64,000 bases of DNA from Pseudonocardia sp. DSM 110487 (GTDB taxonomy: Bacteria; Actinomycetota; Actinomycetes; Mycobacteriales; Pseudonocardiaceae). The translations under genes were made by a program, and so were the position numbers. The notes beneath the pieces were generated by a model. It ran no database searches. It was not told where the DNA came from and saw nothing but the letters and a program-made list of their open reading frames with translations. Location: assembly GCF_019468565.1 (NCBI RefSeq), contig NZ_CP080521.1:8184001-8248000 (forward strand). Reading direction: 5' to 3'. Below are positions 17,956-26,185 of the stretch, in pieces. Every line of letters begins with the position of its first letter. Positions within the stretch are counted from its first letter, which is position 1.

Positions 17956-17999
17956 CAGCAGAGCGGCGCTCCGCCCACAGGCGGGGCGCCGCTCTGCTG
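17956..17999 (+). terminator. Strong hairpin terminator after dctA
   Basis: The arms starting CAGCAGAGCGGCG and ending CGCCGCTCTGCTG pair over about 20 bp around the loop ACAG, with one mismatch. There is no T-run, as is common in high-GC actinobacteria. Confidence 0.75.
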
Positions 18000-18124
18000 C
18001 GTTACCGGACGGTGAGCGTGCAAGAGGCGGGCTGACGCCGCCGCGCTCGGCTCACCACGCACGTCGACCGGGCCTTCGCACGGACAGGAGGCGCGGGCCG
18101 CGCTTCGTTGGTCTACTGGGCCGC

Positions 18125-19012
18125 ATGACTCGAGAGATCACCGCCGAGCAGGCAACCGCCGCCGTCGCCGAGCACGGTGAGGGCCCCGTGTGGGACGCGA
18201 GCCGCGGCCTGCTCGCCTCGGTCGACATGCTCCGCGGCGACCTGCTCACCGTCGACCTCCTGCGCGACGGGGTCGAGCTGGCCGAGGTGCGCCGCCGGCA
18301 CGTGGGCGACGTGCTCGCCGCGCTGCGCCCGCGGGCACGGGGCGGCTGGGTGGTGGCCCTCGAGCGCGGGTTCGGGCTGCTCGACGAGCCGGGTTCGCCA
18401 GGGGAGGGTGGCGCCCGATCACTCGGCGAGCTGTGGTCCGACGAGAGCGTCCGGATGAACGACGGCGGCTGCGACCCGGCGGGCGCGTTCTGGTGCGGTT
18501 CCATGGCCTACGACTCCACCCCCGGCCGCGGCTCGCTGTACCGGCTGGCCCCCGACGGCTCGGTCGCCACCATGCTCACCGGCGTCACCGTCTCCAACGG
18601 CCTCTGCTGGGCCCCCGACGGCGCCCGCGCCTACTACGTCGACTCCCATGTTGGGGGGATCGACGTGTTGACCGTCGATCTCTCCGCACCCGCCGTGACC
18701 GCACGGGAGAGGTTCGTCGACGTCGAGGGCGGCACCCCCGACGGCCTTACCGTCGACGCGGAGGGCGGGGTGTGGGTCGCGCTGTGGGGCGGTTCCGCCG
18801 TGCACCGCTACACGCCGGACGGCGCCCTCGACACCGTCGTCCTGCTGCCCACGACACACCCCACGGCCTGCACGTTCGCCGGTCCCGAGCTGGACGAGCT
18901 GTGGATCACCTCGTCGGCGACGGGCGCGGGTGTATCTGATGGCCGCGCCGGGGCCCTGTACCGCTGCCTGCCGGGAGTTCGCGGCCTCGAACCACTCCCC
19001 TACCGCGGGTGA
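18125..19012 (+). CDS. SMP-30/gluconolactonase family protein
   Basis: A 295-residue six-bladed beta-propeller lactonase. The metal ligands are visible in order: Glu in EHGEGPVWD, Asn/Asp in VRMNDGGCDPAGAFWCG, Asn in VSNGLCWAPDG and Asp in GTPDGLTVDAEGGVWVA. The family opens sugar lactones such as gluconolactone, giving aldonic acids. It stands alone between dctA and the mIHF gene. A functional link to the lactone oxidase at 9775 is possible but not adjacent. Confidence 0.88.
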   Translation: MTREITAEQATAAVAEHGEGPVWDASRGLLASVDMLRGDLLTVDLLRDGVELAEVRRRHVGDVLAALRPRARGGWVVALERGFGLLDEPGSPGEGGARSLGELWSDESVRMNDGGCDPAGAFWCGSMAYDSTPGRGSLYRLAPDGSVATMLTGVTVSNGLCWAPDGARAYYVDSHVGGIDVLTVDLSAPAVTARERFVDVEGGTPDGLTVDAEGGVWVALWGGSAVHRYTPDGALDTVVLLPTTHPTACTFAGPELDELWITSSATGAGVSDGRAGALYRCLPGVRGLEPLPYRG

Positions 19013-19087
19013 AAGACCCCCGACCGGGGAAGACCGTTCGGCGCGCACCGGGGGGCGCGCGCGTGGCGCTGCACGGTTCTGTCACCC

Positions 19088-19093
19088 TTGACA
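19088..19093 (+). promoter_or_regulatory. Candidate -35 box for the mIHF gene
   Basis: A perfect TTGACA stands 61 bp before the ATG at 19154. No good -10 box is visible at 17 bp spacing, so this is only a candidate. Confidence 0.3.
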
Positions 19094-19153
19094 GCCAAGA
19101 TGACCTGCGCACATCCCATCCGGGGTGGACGCACGGAGAGGAGAGAAGTCGAC

Positions 19154-19465
19154 ATGGCACTGCCCACGCTCACTCCGGAGCAGCGCGCCGAGGCCCTGAA
19201 GAAGGCCGCGGCCGCCCGCACCGCCCGCAAGGAGCTCCGCGACGCGATCGCTCGCGGCGAGCAGACGATCCCCGCGGTTCTCGATCGCGCCAAGACCGAC
19301 CAGGTGGTCGGCAAGACCAAGGTCGCCGACCTGCTCAAGAGCCTTCCCGGCTACGGGCCCGCCAAGGTCTCGGCGCTGCTGGAGCAGACCGGCATCGACG
19401 CGTCGCGCCGCGCCGCGGGTCTCGGCGAGCGCCAGCGCCAGGCACTCATCGACGCGCTCAAGTGA
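19154..19465 (+). CDS. mihF: Actinobacterial integration host factor (mIHF family)
   Basis: A 103-residue basic nucleoid protein. It has an N-terminal helix LTPEQRAEALKKAAAARTAR, then KTKVADLLKSLPGYGPAKVS, the helix-two-turns-helix that contacts DNA, and the conserved end RAAGLGERQRQALIDALK. mIHF bends and compacts DNA and supports phage integration and replication. The ATG at 19154 follows GAGAGGAGAG; residues upstream of it are not conserved in the family. The usual neighbours gmk, rpoZ and pyrF are absent, so this may be a second copy. Confidence 0.9.
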   Translation: MALPTLTPEQRAEALKKAAAARTARKELRDAIARGEQTIPAVLDRAKTDQVVGKTKVADLLKSLPGYGPAKVSALLEQTGIDASRRAAGLGERQRQALIDALK

Positions 19466-19586
19466 CACCCGCCGCCCGGCGCCCGGCCTGCTGATCCACT
19501 GCGACCGGGCCCGGGCGGGGTGGCGCCCGCCACCCGGGCACCCCCACCGATCGACATGGGCAGCATCGACGGGCAGGCTGCACGCC

Positions 19587-20462
19587 GTGGAACGCTTCGT
19601 CGACGTCGAGCCCGGTGTCCGCCTGTGGGCAGAGGCCATCGAGCCCACCGGGCCGCACCCGGGTGAGCCGCTGCTGCTCGTGATGGGCGCGAACTCGTCC
19701 GGCCTCGTCTGGCCGGACGACCTCGTCGCCCAGCTCGCCGAACACCACCGCGTCATCCGCTACGACCATCGCGACACCGGGCGCTCCACCGCGACCTTCG
19801 AGGACGCTCCCTACAGCATCGTCGATCTCGCCGACGACGCGATCGCGGTGCTCGACGCGTTCGACGTGCCGCGCGCCCACGTGGTCGGGATGTCGATGGG
19901 CGGGTACCTCGTGCAGCTGATGCTGCTCGACCATCCCGACCGCATCGCCACCGCCACTCTCTTCTGCACCGGGCCGCTGCCGTTCCCGGCGTCATCGTCC
20001 GCGCCCGCCGTTCCCGGCCCGGACCAGGCACTGCTGCGCCTGTGGGCCGAGCTGGACGACCCGCGTGACCTCCAGGGGGAGATCGCGTGGCGCCTCGAGC
20101 ACTGGCGGCTGCTCAACGGCTCCGGCACCCTGTTCGACCCGGCGGAGTTCCGCGCGCTGGAGGAACGGGTGATCGCCCACTCCGGCCGGCACGACCCGGT
20201 GGTGGCGCACGCCCGCATGGACACCGACGGCATGGAACGCGGCGCCGAACTGGCCGGCGTCACCGTGCCGGCGCTTGTGATCGAGGCGCCGGAGGACCCC
20301 GCGTTCCCGCCGCCCAACGCCGGTGTGCTCGCCCGCTCGCTCGGGGAGGGCCGGCTGGTCCGGATCCCTGGCATGGGCCACGCGATCAACCGGACGGTGA
20401 TCTCCCCGCTCGCCGCCGCGATCCTGACGCAGACCACCCGGACGGCCGCCGCGCCCGCCTGA
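19587..20462 (+). CDS. Alpha/beta hydrolase
   Basis: A 291-residue alpha/beta-hydrolase fold protein. The oxyanion region is LLLVMGANSSGLVWPDD, the nucleophile elbow is VVGMSMGGYLVQ (Ser), the acid is likely the Asp of IEAPEDPAFPP, and the His is in IPGMGHAINR. RYDHRDTGRST is typical of the haloperoxidase/esterase branch. The substrate is unknown. The GTG start is at 19587. It is convergent with the TetR gene that follows (26 bp gap). Confidence 0.82.
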   Translation: MERFVDVEPGVRLWAEAIEPTGPHPGEPLLLVMGANSSGLVWPDDLVAQLAEHHRVIRYDHRDTGRSTATFEDAPYSIVDLADDAIAVLDAFDVPRAHVVGMSMGGYLVQLMLLDHPDRIATATLFCTGPLPFPASSSAPAVPGPDQALLRLWAELDDPRDLQGEIAWRLEHWRLLNGSGTLFDPAEFRALEERVIAHSGRHDPVVAHARMDTDGMERGAELAGVTVPALVIEAPEDPAFPPPNAGVLARSLGEGRLVRIPGMGHAINRTVISPLAAAILTQTTRTAAAPA

Positions 20463-20488
20463 CGTTCCGGTGGTCGAGTAGGCCTGCG

Positions 20489-21076
20489 CTACTCGACCTC
20501 CGGATCTGTCGACTGGCGCACGACCGTGAGGGCGTCGCGCACGAGACCGATCAGGCGGTCGGCGCGGCCCTCGCCGCCGACCTGCTCGACCACCCACGCG
20601 ATCCCGGCGACGATCGCGAGGACGTCCTCGGTCGACACGTCGGCCCGCACCGCGCCCGCGTCCTGAGCGGCTGTCATGAGCCGCGCCGCCCCTCCCTGCA
20701 TCCGCCCGCACGAGGCGTGCAGCGGCGAACCCTCCTCGTCCAGCCCGACCAGCACCGACCGGGGCAGACCGCGGTAGGTGCCGCTGTGGGTCGCGAACGT
20801 GCGCAGCCAGCCGACGACGGCCTCCGCCGTGACCGGGGCGGCGAGCCGGACCTCCGCCTCGTCCGCGAGCTCCCGCAGGCTGCGTTCGAGCAGCGCGGCG
20901 AGCAGGTCGTCCCTGGTAGGGAAGTGCCGGTAGAGCGTGCCGATCGCGACGCCTGCCCGTCTCGCGACCTCTTCGAGGGATGCGTCCGTGCCGCGCTCGG
21001 CGAACAGGGCGTGCGCCGTCTCGAGCAAGCGGGCCCGGTTGCGGCGGGCGTCGGCGCGCTGTGGAGCACTTGACAT
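20489..21076 (-). CDS. TetR-family repressor
   Basis: A 195-residue regulator. The N-terminal HTH is at residues ~10-58: NRARLLETAHALFAERGTDASLEEVARRAGVAIGTLYRHFPTRDDLL. A helical ligand domain follows. The ATG at 21076 is right for the family. It is divergent from the LLM oxidoreductase gene at 21136, and a palindrome lies between them. It probably represses itself and that gene. Confidence 0.9.
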   Translation of the reverse strand: MSSAPQRADARRNRARLLETAHALFAERGTDASLEEVARRAGVAIGTLYRHFPTRDDLLAALLERSLRELADEAEVRLAAPVTAEAVVGWLRTFATHSGTYRGLPRSVLVGLDEEGSPLHASCGRMQGGAARLMTAAQDAGAVRADVSTEDVLAIVAGIAWVVEQVGGEGRADRLIGLVRDALTVVRQSTDPEVE

Positions 21077-21097
21077 GAGGCTCCCTCCGTTTAGCCT

Positions 21098-21119
21098 TAC
21101 ATGAGGCAACCTCACATTA
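21098..21119. promoter_or_regulatory. Candidate TetR operator between tetR (20489) and the LLM gene
   Basis: The inverted repeat TGAGG-CAA-CCTCA (21102-21114), flanked by TTAC and CATTAA, lies midway between two divergent starts only 59 bp apart. Position and symmetry suggest an operator that blocks both promoters. Confidence 0.55.
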
Positions 21120-21135
21120 AGGGATCGGGGACGAG

Positions 21136-22029
21136 ATGGAGCTCGGACGGGTCGGGGTGTGGACTTGGGGCTTCGACCGCCTGCCGTGGGCGCGGGTCGC
21201 GGACGCGGCACGCGAAGTGGAGGAGCTGGGGTACGGCACCCTCTGGTTCGGCGAGGGCACCGGACGGGACGCGCCCACGCAGTCGGCACTGCTGCTCGGC
21301 GCCACCCGACGCATCGTCGTGGCGCCCGGCGTCGTCTCCATCCCCCGCCACGAGCCCACCACCCTCGCCCGCGTCGAGCAGACCCTCGCCGAGGCGTTCC
21401 CCGGCCGGTTCCTACTCGGCCTCGGCGTGGGAGCGAAGATCATCACCGACGAGGTCGGCCGCCCGTGGAACTCACCCCTGGCGACGATGGCGCGTTTCCT
21501 CGAGGCGATGAACGCCGCGAGGACCACAGCGCCTGCGCCGGCGACACCCGCGCCACGAGTGCTCGCCGCGCTTGGACCCCGCATGCTCGAGCTGGCCGCG
21601 AAGCGCACGTGGGGCGCCCACCCGTTCCTGATGCCGGTGGAGCACACGGCGTACGCGCGCGAACGCGTCGGCCCGGAGGCGCTGCTCGCCGTGCACCAGA
21701 ACGTCGTGCTCGACCCCGACCGGGCACGGGCCCGAGAGACGGCTCGTGCCGCGCTCGCCGCCTTCATCGCGAATGTGCACATCAACCCATCCCGATGGCG
21801 GGTGATGCAGCAGGTCGGAGGGCTCGACGAGTCGGACCTGGCCGGCGGTGGCAGCGACCGGCTCGTCGACGCGCTCACCGCGTACGGAGACGTGGATGCC
21901 GTGGTCGCGCGGGTGCGCGACCAGTTCGCGGCGGGCGCCGACCACGTCTGCATCTCGGTCACGACATCGGACGCGCATCCGGTCGTCGGTCTCCCGGCTC
22001 TGCGCGAGCTCGCCCCCGCCCTGCCGTAA
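21136..22029 (+). CDS. LLM-class (luciferase-like) F420-dependent oxidoreductase
   Basis: A 297-residue TIM-barrel flavin/F420 enzyme. It starts MELGRVGVWTWGFDRLPWAR and shows LGYGTLWFGEGTGRD, a VVAPGVVSIPRHEPTTLAR strand-helix, FPGRFLLGLGVG and the C-terminal AGADHVCISVTTSD. This pattern matches the actinobacterial TIGR03620-like F420 LLM branch. The substrate is unknown; the adjacent TetR suggests induction by a small hydrophobic compound. Confidence 0.83.
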   Translation: MELGRVGVWTWGFDRLPWARVADAAREVEELGYGTLWFGEGTGRDAPTQSALLLGATRRIVVAPGVVSIPRHEPTTLARVEQTLAEAFPGRFLLGLGVGAKIITDEVGRPWNSPLATMARFLEAMNAARTTAPAPATPAPRVLAALGPRMLELAAKRTWGAHPFLMPVEHTAYARERVGPEALLAVHQNVVLDPDRARARETARAALAAFIANVHINPSRWRVMQQVGGLDESDLAGGGSDRLVDALTAYGDVDAVVARVRDQFAAGADHVCISVTTSDAHPVVGLPALRELAPALP

Positions 22030-22107
22030 CCCCGCTCGGGTGGTGTGAGCGATCGTCTCCTGGGGCACACTCGGCCGGGCAGGTTCGGACGACGACGGAG
22101 GGACAGC

Positions 22108-22272
22108 ATGGGCATCGAGAACCCGGACGCCGACGTGGTCGAGCAGTTGCAGAGTGCCGACGACGGCGACGAGCCGGTGGACGACCGGACGGACCTGCCG
22201 TCCGAGGCCGACCCGGCCGATGTGGCCGAGCAGCGCATCGCCGTGCCGGACGACGACGACTACGAACGTTGA
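22108..22272 (+). CDS. Small acidic protein (hypothetical)
   Basis: A 54-residue, very acidic protein (MGIENPDADVVEQLQS, then DEPVDDRTDLPSEADPADVAEQ, ending DDDDYER). Short proteins of this MG.ENP.AD..EQ type recur in actinobacteria without known function. It has two related halves (DADVVEQ and PADVAEQ), suggesting an internal repeat. The ATG at 22108 follows GGAGGGA at a proper distance; an upstream start at 22045 would add a basic, unconserved stretch. Confidence 0.6.
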   Translation: MGIENPDADVVEQLQSADDGDEPVDDRTDLPSEADPADVAEQRIAVPDDDDYER

Positions 22273-22626
22273 GGGTTGCGGCCATTCGAGTGACCCCGGG
22301 ACGCATGGTGGCGGCAGTGCGTGATGACGATCAGCCACTCCCTCACCCGATCGAGTGATCCTTGCGGCAGTCCATTCGAAGTACGCGCCACCAGAGCGGT
22401 GCTCTCCCGGACGCTATGGGCATCTCCGCAGGTAGAACGGATTTCTGATCAACTCCGCGACGGGCCCCCGGTGCTCGGCCTCCGGCGCTCGGCCCTAAAG
22501 TCTGCCCCCTCGGCCGGTGCGCCGATGCCGCCGCACGGAGCAGTCGGCATAAGCCGATTAGCCTAAGTGCAGCCCTCCTCCGGGCGTATGGCATCGTTCG
22601 CGCGGCGTGCTGCGGGAGGAGAACGG
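22273..22626. promoter_or_regulatory. Gene-free leader before the parA-like operon, with palindromes
   Basis: No reading frame here is convincing. Two palindromes are visible: a near-perfect TCACCCGATCGAGTGA at 22343-22358 and a hairpin TCGGC-ATAA-GCCGA at 22544-22557, directly followed by TTAGCCTAAG. They could be autoregulatory sites of the ParA operon. No parS-like TGTTTCACGTGAAACA sequence is present. Confidence 0.4.
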
Positions 22627-23514
22627 GTGAAGGTCGTCGCCGTCATCAACCACAAGGGAGGGGTGGGCAAGACCACCCTCACGGCCAACCTCGGCGCCGG
22701 GTTCGCGGCCCGGGGCCAGAAGGTGTTGCTCATCGATCTGGATGGGCAAGCCAGTCTCACGATCTCGTTCTTCACCCAGAGCGAGTGGACAGCTGAACTG
22801 CTGCCGGAAAAGACGATCAAGGAATGGTTCGATCGCATCGGGAGCGGCAACGAGGAGAGCCCGGCGAAGCTCGTCTCGACACCGCCCCGCGTGCAGGACA
22901 AGCTGGCCCGCGGCAGCGGCCGGCTCGACCTCATCGCCGCTCACCGCGACCTCACGGACGTGGAGACCAACCTCGCGGCCGAACTGCTCTCGGAACCGGG
23001 CCGGTTCGGTGAGCTGCACGGGGGCCTGCGTCAGATGCTCGCCCACGAGGACTTCGCCGAGTACGACACGGTCCTCATCGACTGCGCCCCCAACTTCGGG
23101 CTCATCGCCAAGAACGCCGTCGCCGCGAGCGACCTGCTGCTGATCCCGACGAAGCCGGACTACCTGTCCACCAACGGCATCGACTCGCTCGGCCTGAAGA
23201 TCCGCTCGTTCGTCGAGGAGTACAACGAACACTCCTCGGTGCCCGTCGAGCGGCCCGCCGCGTCGGTCGTGTTCACGATGGTGCAGAACCAGAACGGCGT
23301 GCCGATCGAGGCGCAGCGCAGCGTGATCAGCCGGATCGAGGCGCGCGAGGTGCCCACCTTCGCCACCACGATCCGCGACAGCAAGGCCGTCTACGGCCCC
23401 GCGCCCGAGCACGGCGTGCCGGTGATCCTCGGCGGCACGGGGCGGGCGGCCACGCGCGAGCTGCGCGACATGGTGTCCGAGCTGTCCGGTCGGCTGGAGA
23501 GGATCGCGGCGTGA
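22627..23514 (+). CDS. ParA-family ATPase (orphan)
   Basis: A 295-residue P-loop ATPase of the ParA/Soj/MinD group. Deviant Walker A KGGVGKTTLTANL starts near residue 10, with LLIDLDGQASLT, Walker B TVLIDCAPNFGLIAKNA and LIPTKPDYLSTNGID. There is no N-terminal HTH. The GTG at 22627 follows GGGAGGAG and puts the P-loop at the right place. It is not near the origin genes and has no ParB partner; instead it overlaps (GTGA) a small gene of unknown fold. ParA proteins position plasmids, chromosomes or protein clusters, and the cargo here is unknown. Confidence 0.85.
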   Translation: MKVVAVINHKGGVGKTTLTANLGAGFAARGQKVLLIDLDGQASLTISFFTQSEWTAELLPEKTIKEWFDRIGSGNEESPAKLVSTPPRVQDKLARGSGRLDLIAAHRDLTDVETNLAAELLSEPGRFGELHGGLRQMLAHEDFAEYDTVLIDCAPNFGLIAKNAVAASDLLLIPTKPDYLSTNGIDSLGLKIRSFVEEYNEHSSVPVERPAASVVFTMVQNQNGVPIEAQRSVISRIEAREVPTFATTIRDSKAVYGPAPEHGVPVILGGTGRAATRELRDMVSELSGRLERIAA

Positions 23515-23972
23515 CGCGACACGAGCCGATCGACGTCGAGTCGCTCCCCAGCTCCCCGCTCCCGTCCGCGCCGCTGGCGATCGCGCTGCAGAAGGCCGTC
23601 GCGCTGCTCGAGTCGCTCAGTCGTGAGCAGCTCGAGGACATCGCCTCCGGTGAGGGAAAGCTCGTCTACGAGCCGAGCGCGGCGCGTCAGATGCGCAGGC
23701 GCGAGGTCGTGCACCGGCCGTCAGGCGTCGACGTCGAGGCCGCGGCCGCCGACATCAACCGGCTCACCACGCCCGGCGAGGTGGCCGAGTACCTGCAGAG
23801 CCGCGTGGAGTTCACGGTGCCGGTGCTGAAGGAGATCGCTCGCGCACTGGGCCCGACCGTCAACAGCACGGGCCGCACGAAGGCCCAGCTGCGCCGCGAC
23901 ATCGTGGAGGGCACGGCCGGCTTCCGGGTGCGCGCCGCCGCCATGTCCGACGGCGCGTGGGCGAAGCCCTGA
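23511..23972 (+). CDS. ParA partner protein, unknown function
   Basis: A 153-residue protein, start overlapping the parA stop by 4 bp. The N-terminal half is helical (ALQKAVALLESLSREQLEDIASGEGKLVYEP). The C-terminal half has TTPGEVAEYLQSRVEFTVPVLKEIARALG followed by GRTKAQLRRDIVEGTAGFR, which looks like a small SAP/Rho-N-type helix-extended-loop-helix that can bind nucleic acid. It is not a ParB: no ParB motif or CTPase box. The gene order suggests it is the adaptor or cargo of the ParA. The DNA-binding idea is an inference. Confidence 0.6.
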   Translation: MTRHEPIDVESLPSSPLPSAPLAIALQKAVALLESLSREQLEDIASGEGKLVYEPSAARQMRRREVVHRPSGVDVEAAAADINRLTTPGEVAEYLQSRVEFTVPVLKEIARALGPTVNSTGRTKAQLRRDIVEGTAGFRVRAAAMSDGAWAKP

Positions 23973-24017
23973 ACCACCTTGGAGCCATAGTGCTGAGCAC
24001 TATGGCTTCAAGGTGGT
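23973..24017. terminator. Bidirectional hairpin terminator
   Basis: ACCACCTTGGAGCCATAGTG pairs with CACTATGGCTTCAAGGTGGT: a 22-bp stem with one mismatch and a 2-3 base loop. It fills the whole gap between two convergent stop codons. It is AT-richer than its surroundings. Confidence 0.85.
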
Positions 24018-25240
24018 CAGCCCACCTTCTGTAGCACCCTCGGGAAGTAGCGGCCCGTTCTGGCCGCATAGGCGGCGTACTCCTCGCCATGCAAGCGCGC
24101 CAGCATCGGTTCCCGCACCGCGCGCACCTGGATCCGCACCGAGACGACCAGCAGCACGGCCGCCAGCACCCCGACCAGCGTCGGCACCATCACGAGCGTG
24201 CCCGCGGTGGCGAGCACGATCCCGGTGAGTCCCGGGTTGCGCATCCGAGAACGCAAGCCATTGCTCGCGAGCACCGGGTCGGCGGAGCCACCCCGGCGCA
24301 GCTCGAGCTGGGACGCGAGAACGAGCGCCACCCCGAGCAGGGCGAGCCCGGCGCCGATCACGACGACGCCGGGGTCGTCGAACAGCGCGATCGGGTCGAT
24401 GACGTCGGCGGCGACCAGGAGCGGCGCCACGAGACCGAGCATCGTGGCACCGCCGTAGAAGACGCGGCCCCACCACGCGGCCGAGCCCCGCACGCGCTCG
24501 GCCTGCCCGATCGCGCGGCGGGCTGGCGAGGCGTGCAGCAGGCGGCGTCCGCCGACCGCGCCCAGCACCGCAACGAATGCGGCGATCGCGAGCGCCAGCC
24601 AGCCCGCGGCGTGGTGGTCCAGCACGTCCGCGAGCACCGTCCAGGTGGACCTGCCCGCGAGCTGCCCAGCGGCGTCCACCACGAGAATGCCGCCGAACAG
24701 GAAGAACAGCGCGGCTGCGCCGATCTGGACAGCGCGCTCGGGGAGCAGCCGCCCCAGCTTCCGCCCGACGACGATCGCCAGCGCGTCCGCGGCCACCATC
24801 CCGAGCGTGGAGCCGACCCACACGCCGAACCAGCCGTACTGCGTGGCAAGGGTGATCGTGGCGAGCATCGTCTTGTCGCCGAGCTCGGCGAGGAAGAACG
24901 CCACCGACGAGGTGAGGACGGCCGAGCCGGTGGCCCGCTCGGCCTTGGCCCGCTCGGCAGGGGTGAGCCGGTCGCCGCGCAGGGTCCACGCGCCGAACCC
25001 GACGAACGCGACGGCGGCCACGAGGGCGATCCACCCGGTGGGGAGCGCCGTGCCCAGCCCGTGCCCGACGGCGACGGAGAGCAGGTGCACCGCCGTGGTG
25101 GCGAGGGTGATGCCGATGAGCACCGGCAGCGCCCGGTAGCGCGTGGCGAACGCGAGGGCCATCAGCTGGGACTTGTCGCCGAGCTCGGCGACGAACACCA
25201 CCCCGAAGCTGACGGCGAAGGCAAGCAGGAATCCGTCCAT
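24017..25240 (-). CDS. GDT1/UPF0016-type cation exporter with extra C-terminal membrane (ICMT/PEMT-like) domain
   Basis: A 407-residue polytopic membrane protein. Residues ~1-190 form a GDT1/TMEM165 (MntX/UPF0016) unit with both signatures, AELGDKSQLMALAFATRY and AELGDKTMLATITLA, where the acidic residues bind Mn or Ca. Residues ~250-407 add a second membrane part ending LRSRMRNPGLTGIVLATAG, then VREPMLARLHGEEYAAYAARTGRYFP. That resembles the isoprenylcysteine/phospholipid methyltransferase (NnrU/ICMT-like) tail. Canonical GDT1 proteins are ~190-230 residues, so this looks like a fusion. No yybP-ykoY Mn riboswitch was recognised upstream. Confidence 0.8.
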   Translation of the reverse strand: MDGFLLAFAVSFGVVFVAELGDKSQLMALAFATRYRALPVLIGITLATTAVHLLSVAVGHGLGTALPTGWIALVAAVAFVGFGAWTLRGDRLTPAERAKAERATGSAVLTSSVAFFLAELGDKTMLATITLATQYGWFGVWVGSTLGMVAADALAIVVGRKLGRLLPERAVQIGAAALFFLFGGILVVDAAGQLAGRSTWTVLADVLDHHAAGWLALAIAAFVAVLGAVGGRRLLHASPARRAIGQAERVRGSAAWWGRVFYGGATMLGLVAPLLVAADVIDPIALFDDPGVVVIGAGLALLGVALVLASQLELRRGGSADPVLASNGLRSRMRNPGLTGIVLATAGTLVMVPTLVGVLAAVLLVVSVRIQVRAVREPMLARLHGEEYAAYAARTGRYFPRVLQKVG

Positions 25241-25373
25241 CTCGCGGTCGACGCTACGAGCGCTCCGCGCAGCGGCTGGACTGCAAAATTCGATTAGCGT
25301 GAGCTAACGACCCAGGTCGGGGGCGCTAACCGGAACGTTCGCGCCCTCGGGGCCACTGGTGTACCAATGGGCT

Positions 25374-26093
25374 ATGAGCGCTCCGTCGACGGAGACCGAC
25401 AAGCAACGGCGCCTGCGCGCGCGGCTCGCCGAGCTGATCGCCGCGATGTCCCCCGGCGAGCCGCTCCCCGCCGAGCGCGACCTGGCGCGCGAGCTCGGCG
25501 TCGCCCGGATGACGCTGCGCCGGGCCGTCGACGGGCTCGTCGCCGACGCGATGCTCGTGCGCAGGCAGGGCGCGGGCACGTTCGTCGCGCCCGCCAAGGT
25601 GGCCCATCGCCTCGCGGCCAACTCCTTCTCGGCCGACATGCGCTCCCGCGGTCTGCGCCCCGGCAGCCGCACGCTGCGGTCGGGCCGCGGCCCCGCCGGG
25701 GTCATGCTGGCCGCGCTGCTTGAGGTGCCGACCGGTACGCCCGTCCTGCACGTGCGGCGGCTGCGCCTGGCCGACGACGAGCCGATGGCGGTGGAGGACC
25801 TGCACGTCCCGGCCGACCTCGTGCCCGGCCTCAGCGGCGCCGACCTGGAGAACCGCTCCTACTACGAGCTGCTCGCCGAGCGCTACGGGCACCGCATCGC
25901 CTCCGGCACCCAGACCGCGGAGGCCGCGCTCACCGGTGCGGAGGACGCCGCCGTGCTCGGCGTCGATCCCGGATCGCCCGCGTTCTGCTTCGAGCGCACC
26001 TGCCGGGTGGACGGCGGGCGCGTGGCCGAGTTCGTTCGTTCGATCTACCGGGGCGACCGCTACCGGATCATGGCGGACATCTTCCCGTCATGA
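25374..26093 (+). CDS. GntR-family regulator with UTRA domain (HutC/DasR type)
   Basis: A 239-residue regulator. The winged HTH is at ~8-75 (LPAERDLARELGVARMTLRRAVDGLVADAMLVRRQGAGTFV). The UTRA ligand domain spans ~90-235 (HVRRLRLADDEPMAVEDLHVPADLVPGL, FERTCRVDGGRVAEFVRSIYRGDRYR). Members such as NagR and DasR sense aminosugar phosphates. The ATG at 25374 is used; a GTG at 25359 in the same frame is possible. It lies 92 bp before the ABC importer, whose upstream region holds a matching operator candidate. Confidence 0.9.
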   Translation: MSAPSTETDKQRRLRARLAELIAAMSPGEPLPAERDLARELGVARMTLRRAVDGLVADAMLVRRQGAGTFVAPAKVAHRLAANSFSADMRSRGLRPGSRTLRSGRGPAGVMLAALLEVPTGTPVLHVRRLRLADDEPMAVEDLHVPADLVPGLSGADLENRSYYELLAERYGHRIASGTQTAEAALTGAEDAAVLGVDPGSPAFCFERTCRVDGGRVAEFVRSIYRGDRYRIMADIFPS

Positions 26094-26151
26094 GCTGTTA
26101 CCTTCCGTAGCTTGACGGCTACGGGGTGACCGACACTACAGTCCGACGCCT

Positions 26152-26164
26152 AGACCTCTGGTCT
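26152..26164. promoter_or_regulatory. Candidate GntR (DasR/NagR-like) operator
   Basis: The inverted repeat AGACC-TCT-GGTCT has the same half-sites as the dre consensus TGGTCTAGACCA but in opposite order. It lies 22 bp before the binding-protein start. A weaker TGGT-GT-ACCA lies at 25357-25366, at the regulator's own start. Confidence 0.55.
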
Positions 26165-26185
26165 CAAAACGTCGGAGGGGAACCC

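Noticed and set aside
22343..22358. parS site for the ParA operon
   Set aside because: The palindrome TCACCCGATCGAGTGA does not match the parS consensus and no ParB is encoded.
24017..25373. yybP-ykoY manganese riboswitch before the GDT1-type gene
   Set aside because: The leader is short and shows no recognisable conserved riboswitch core.
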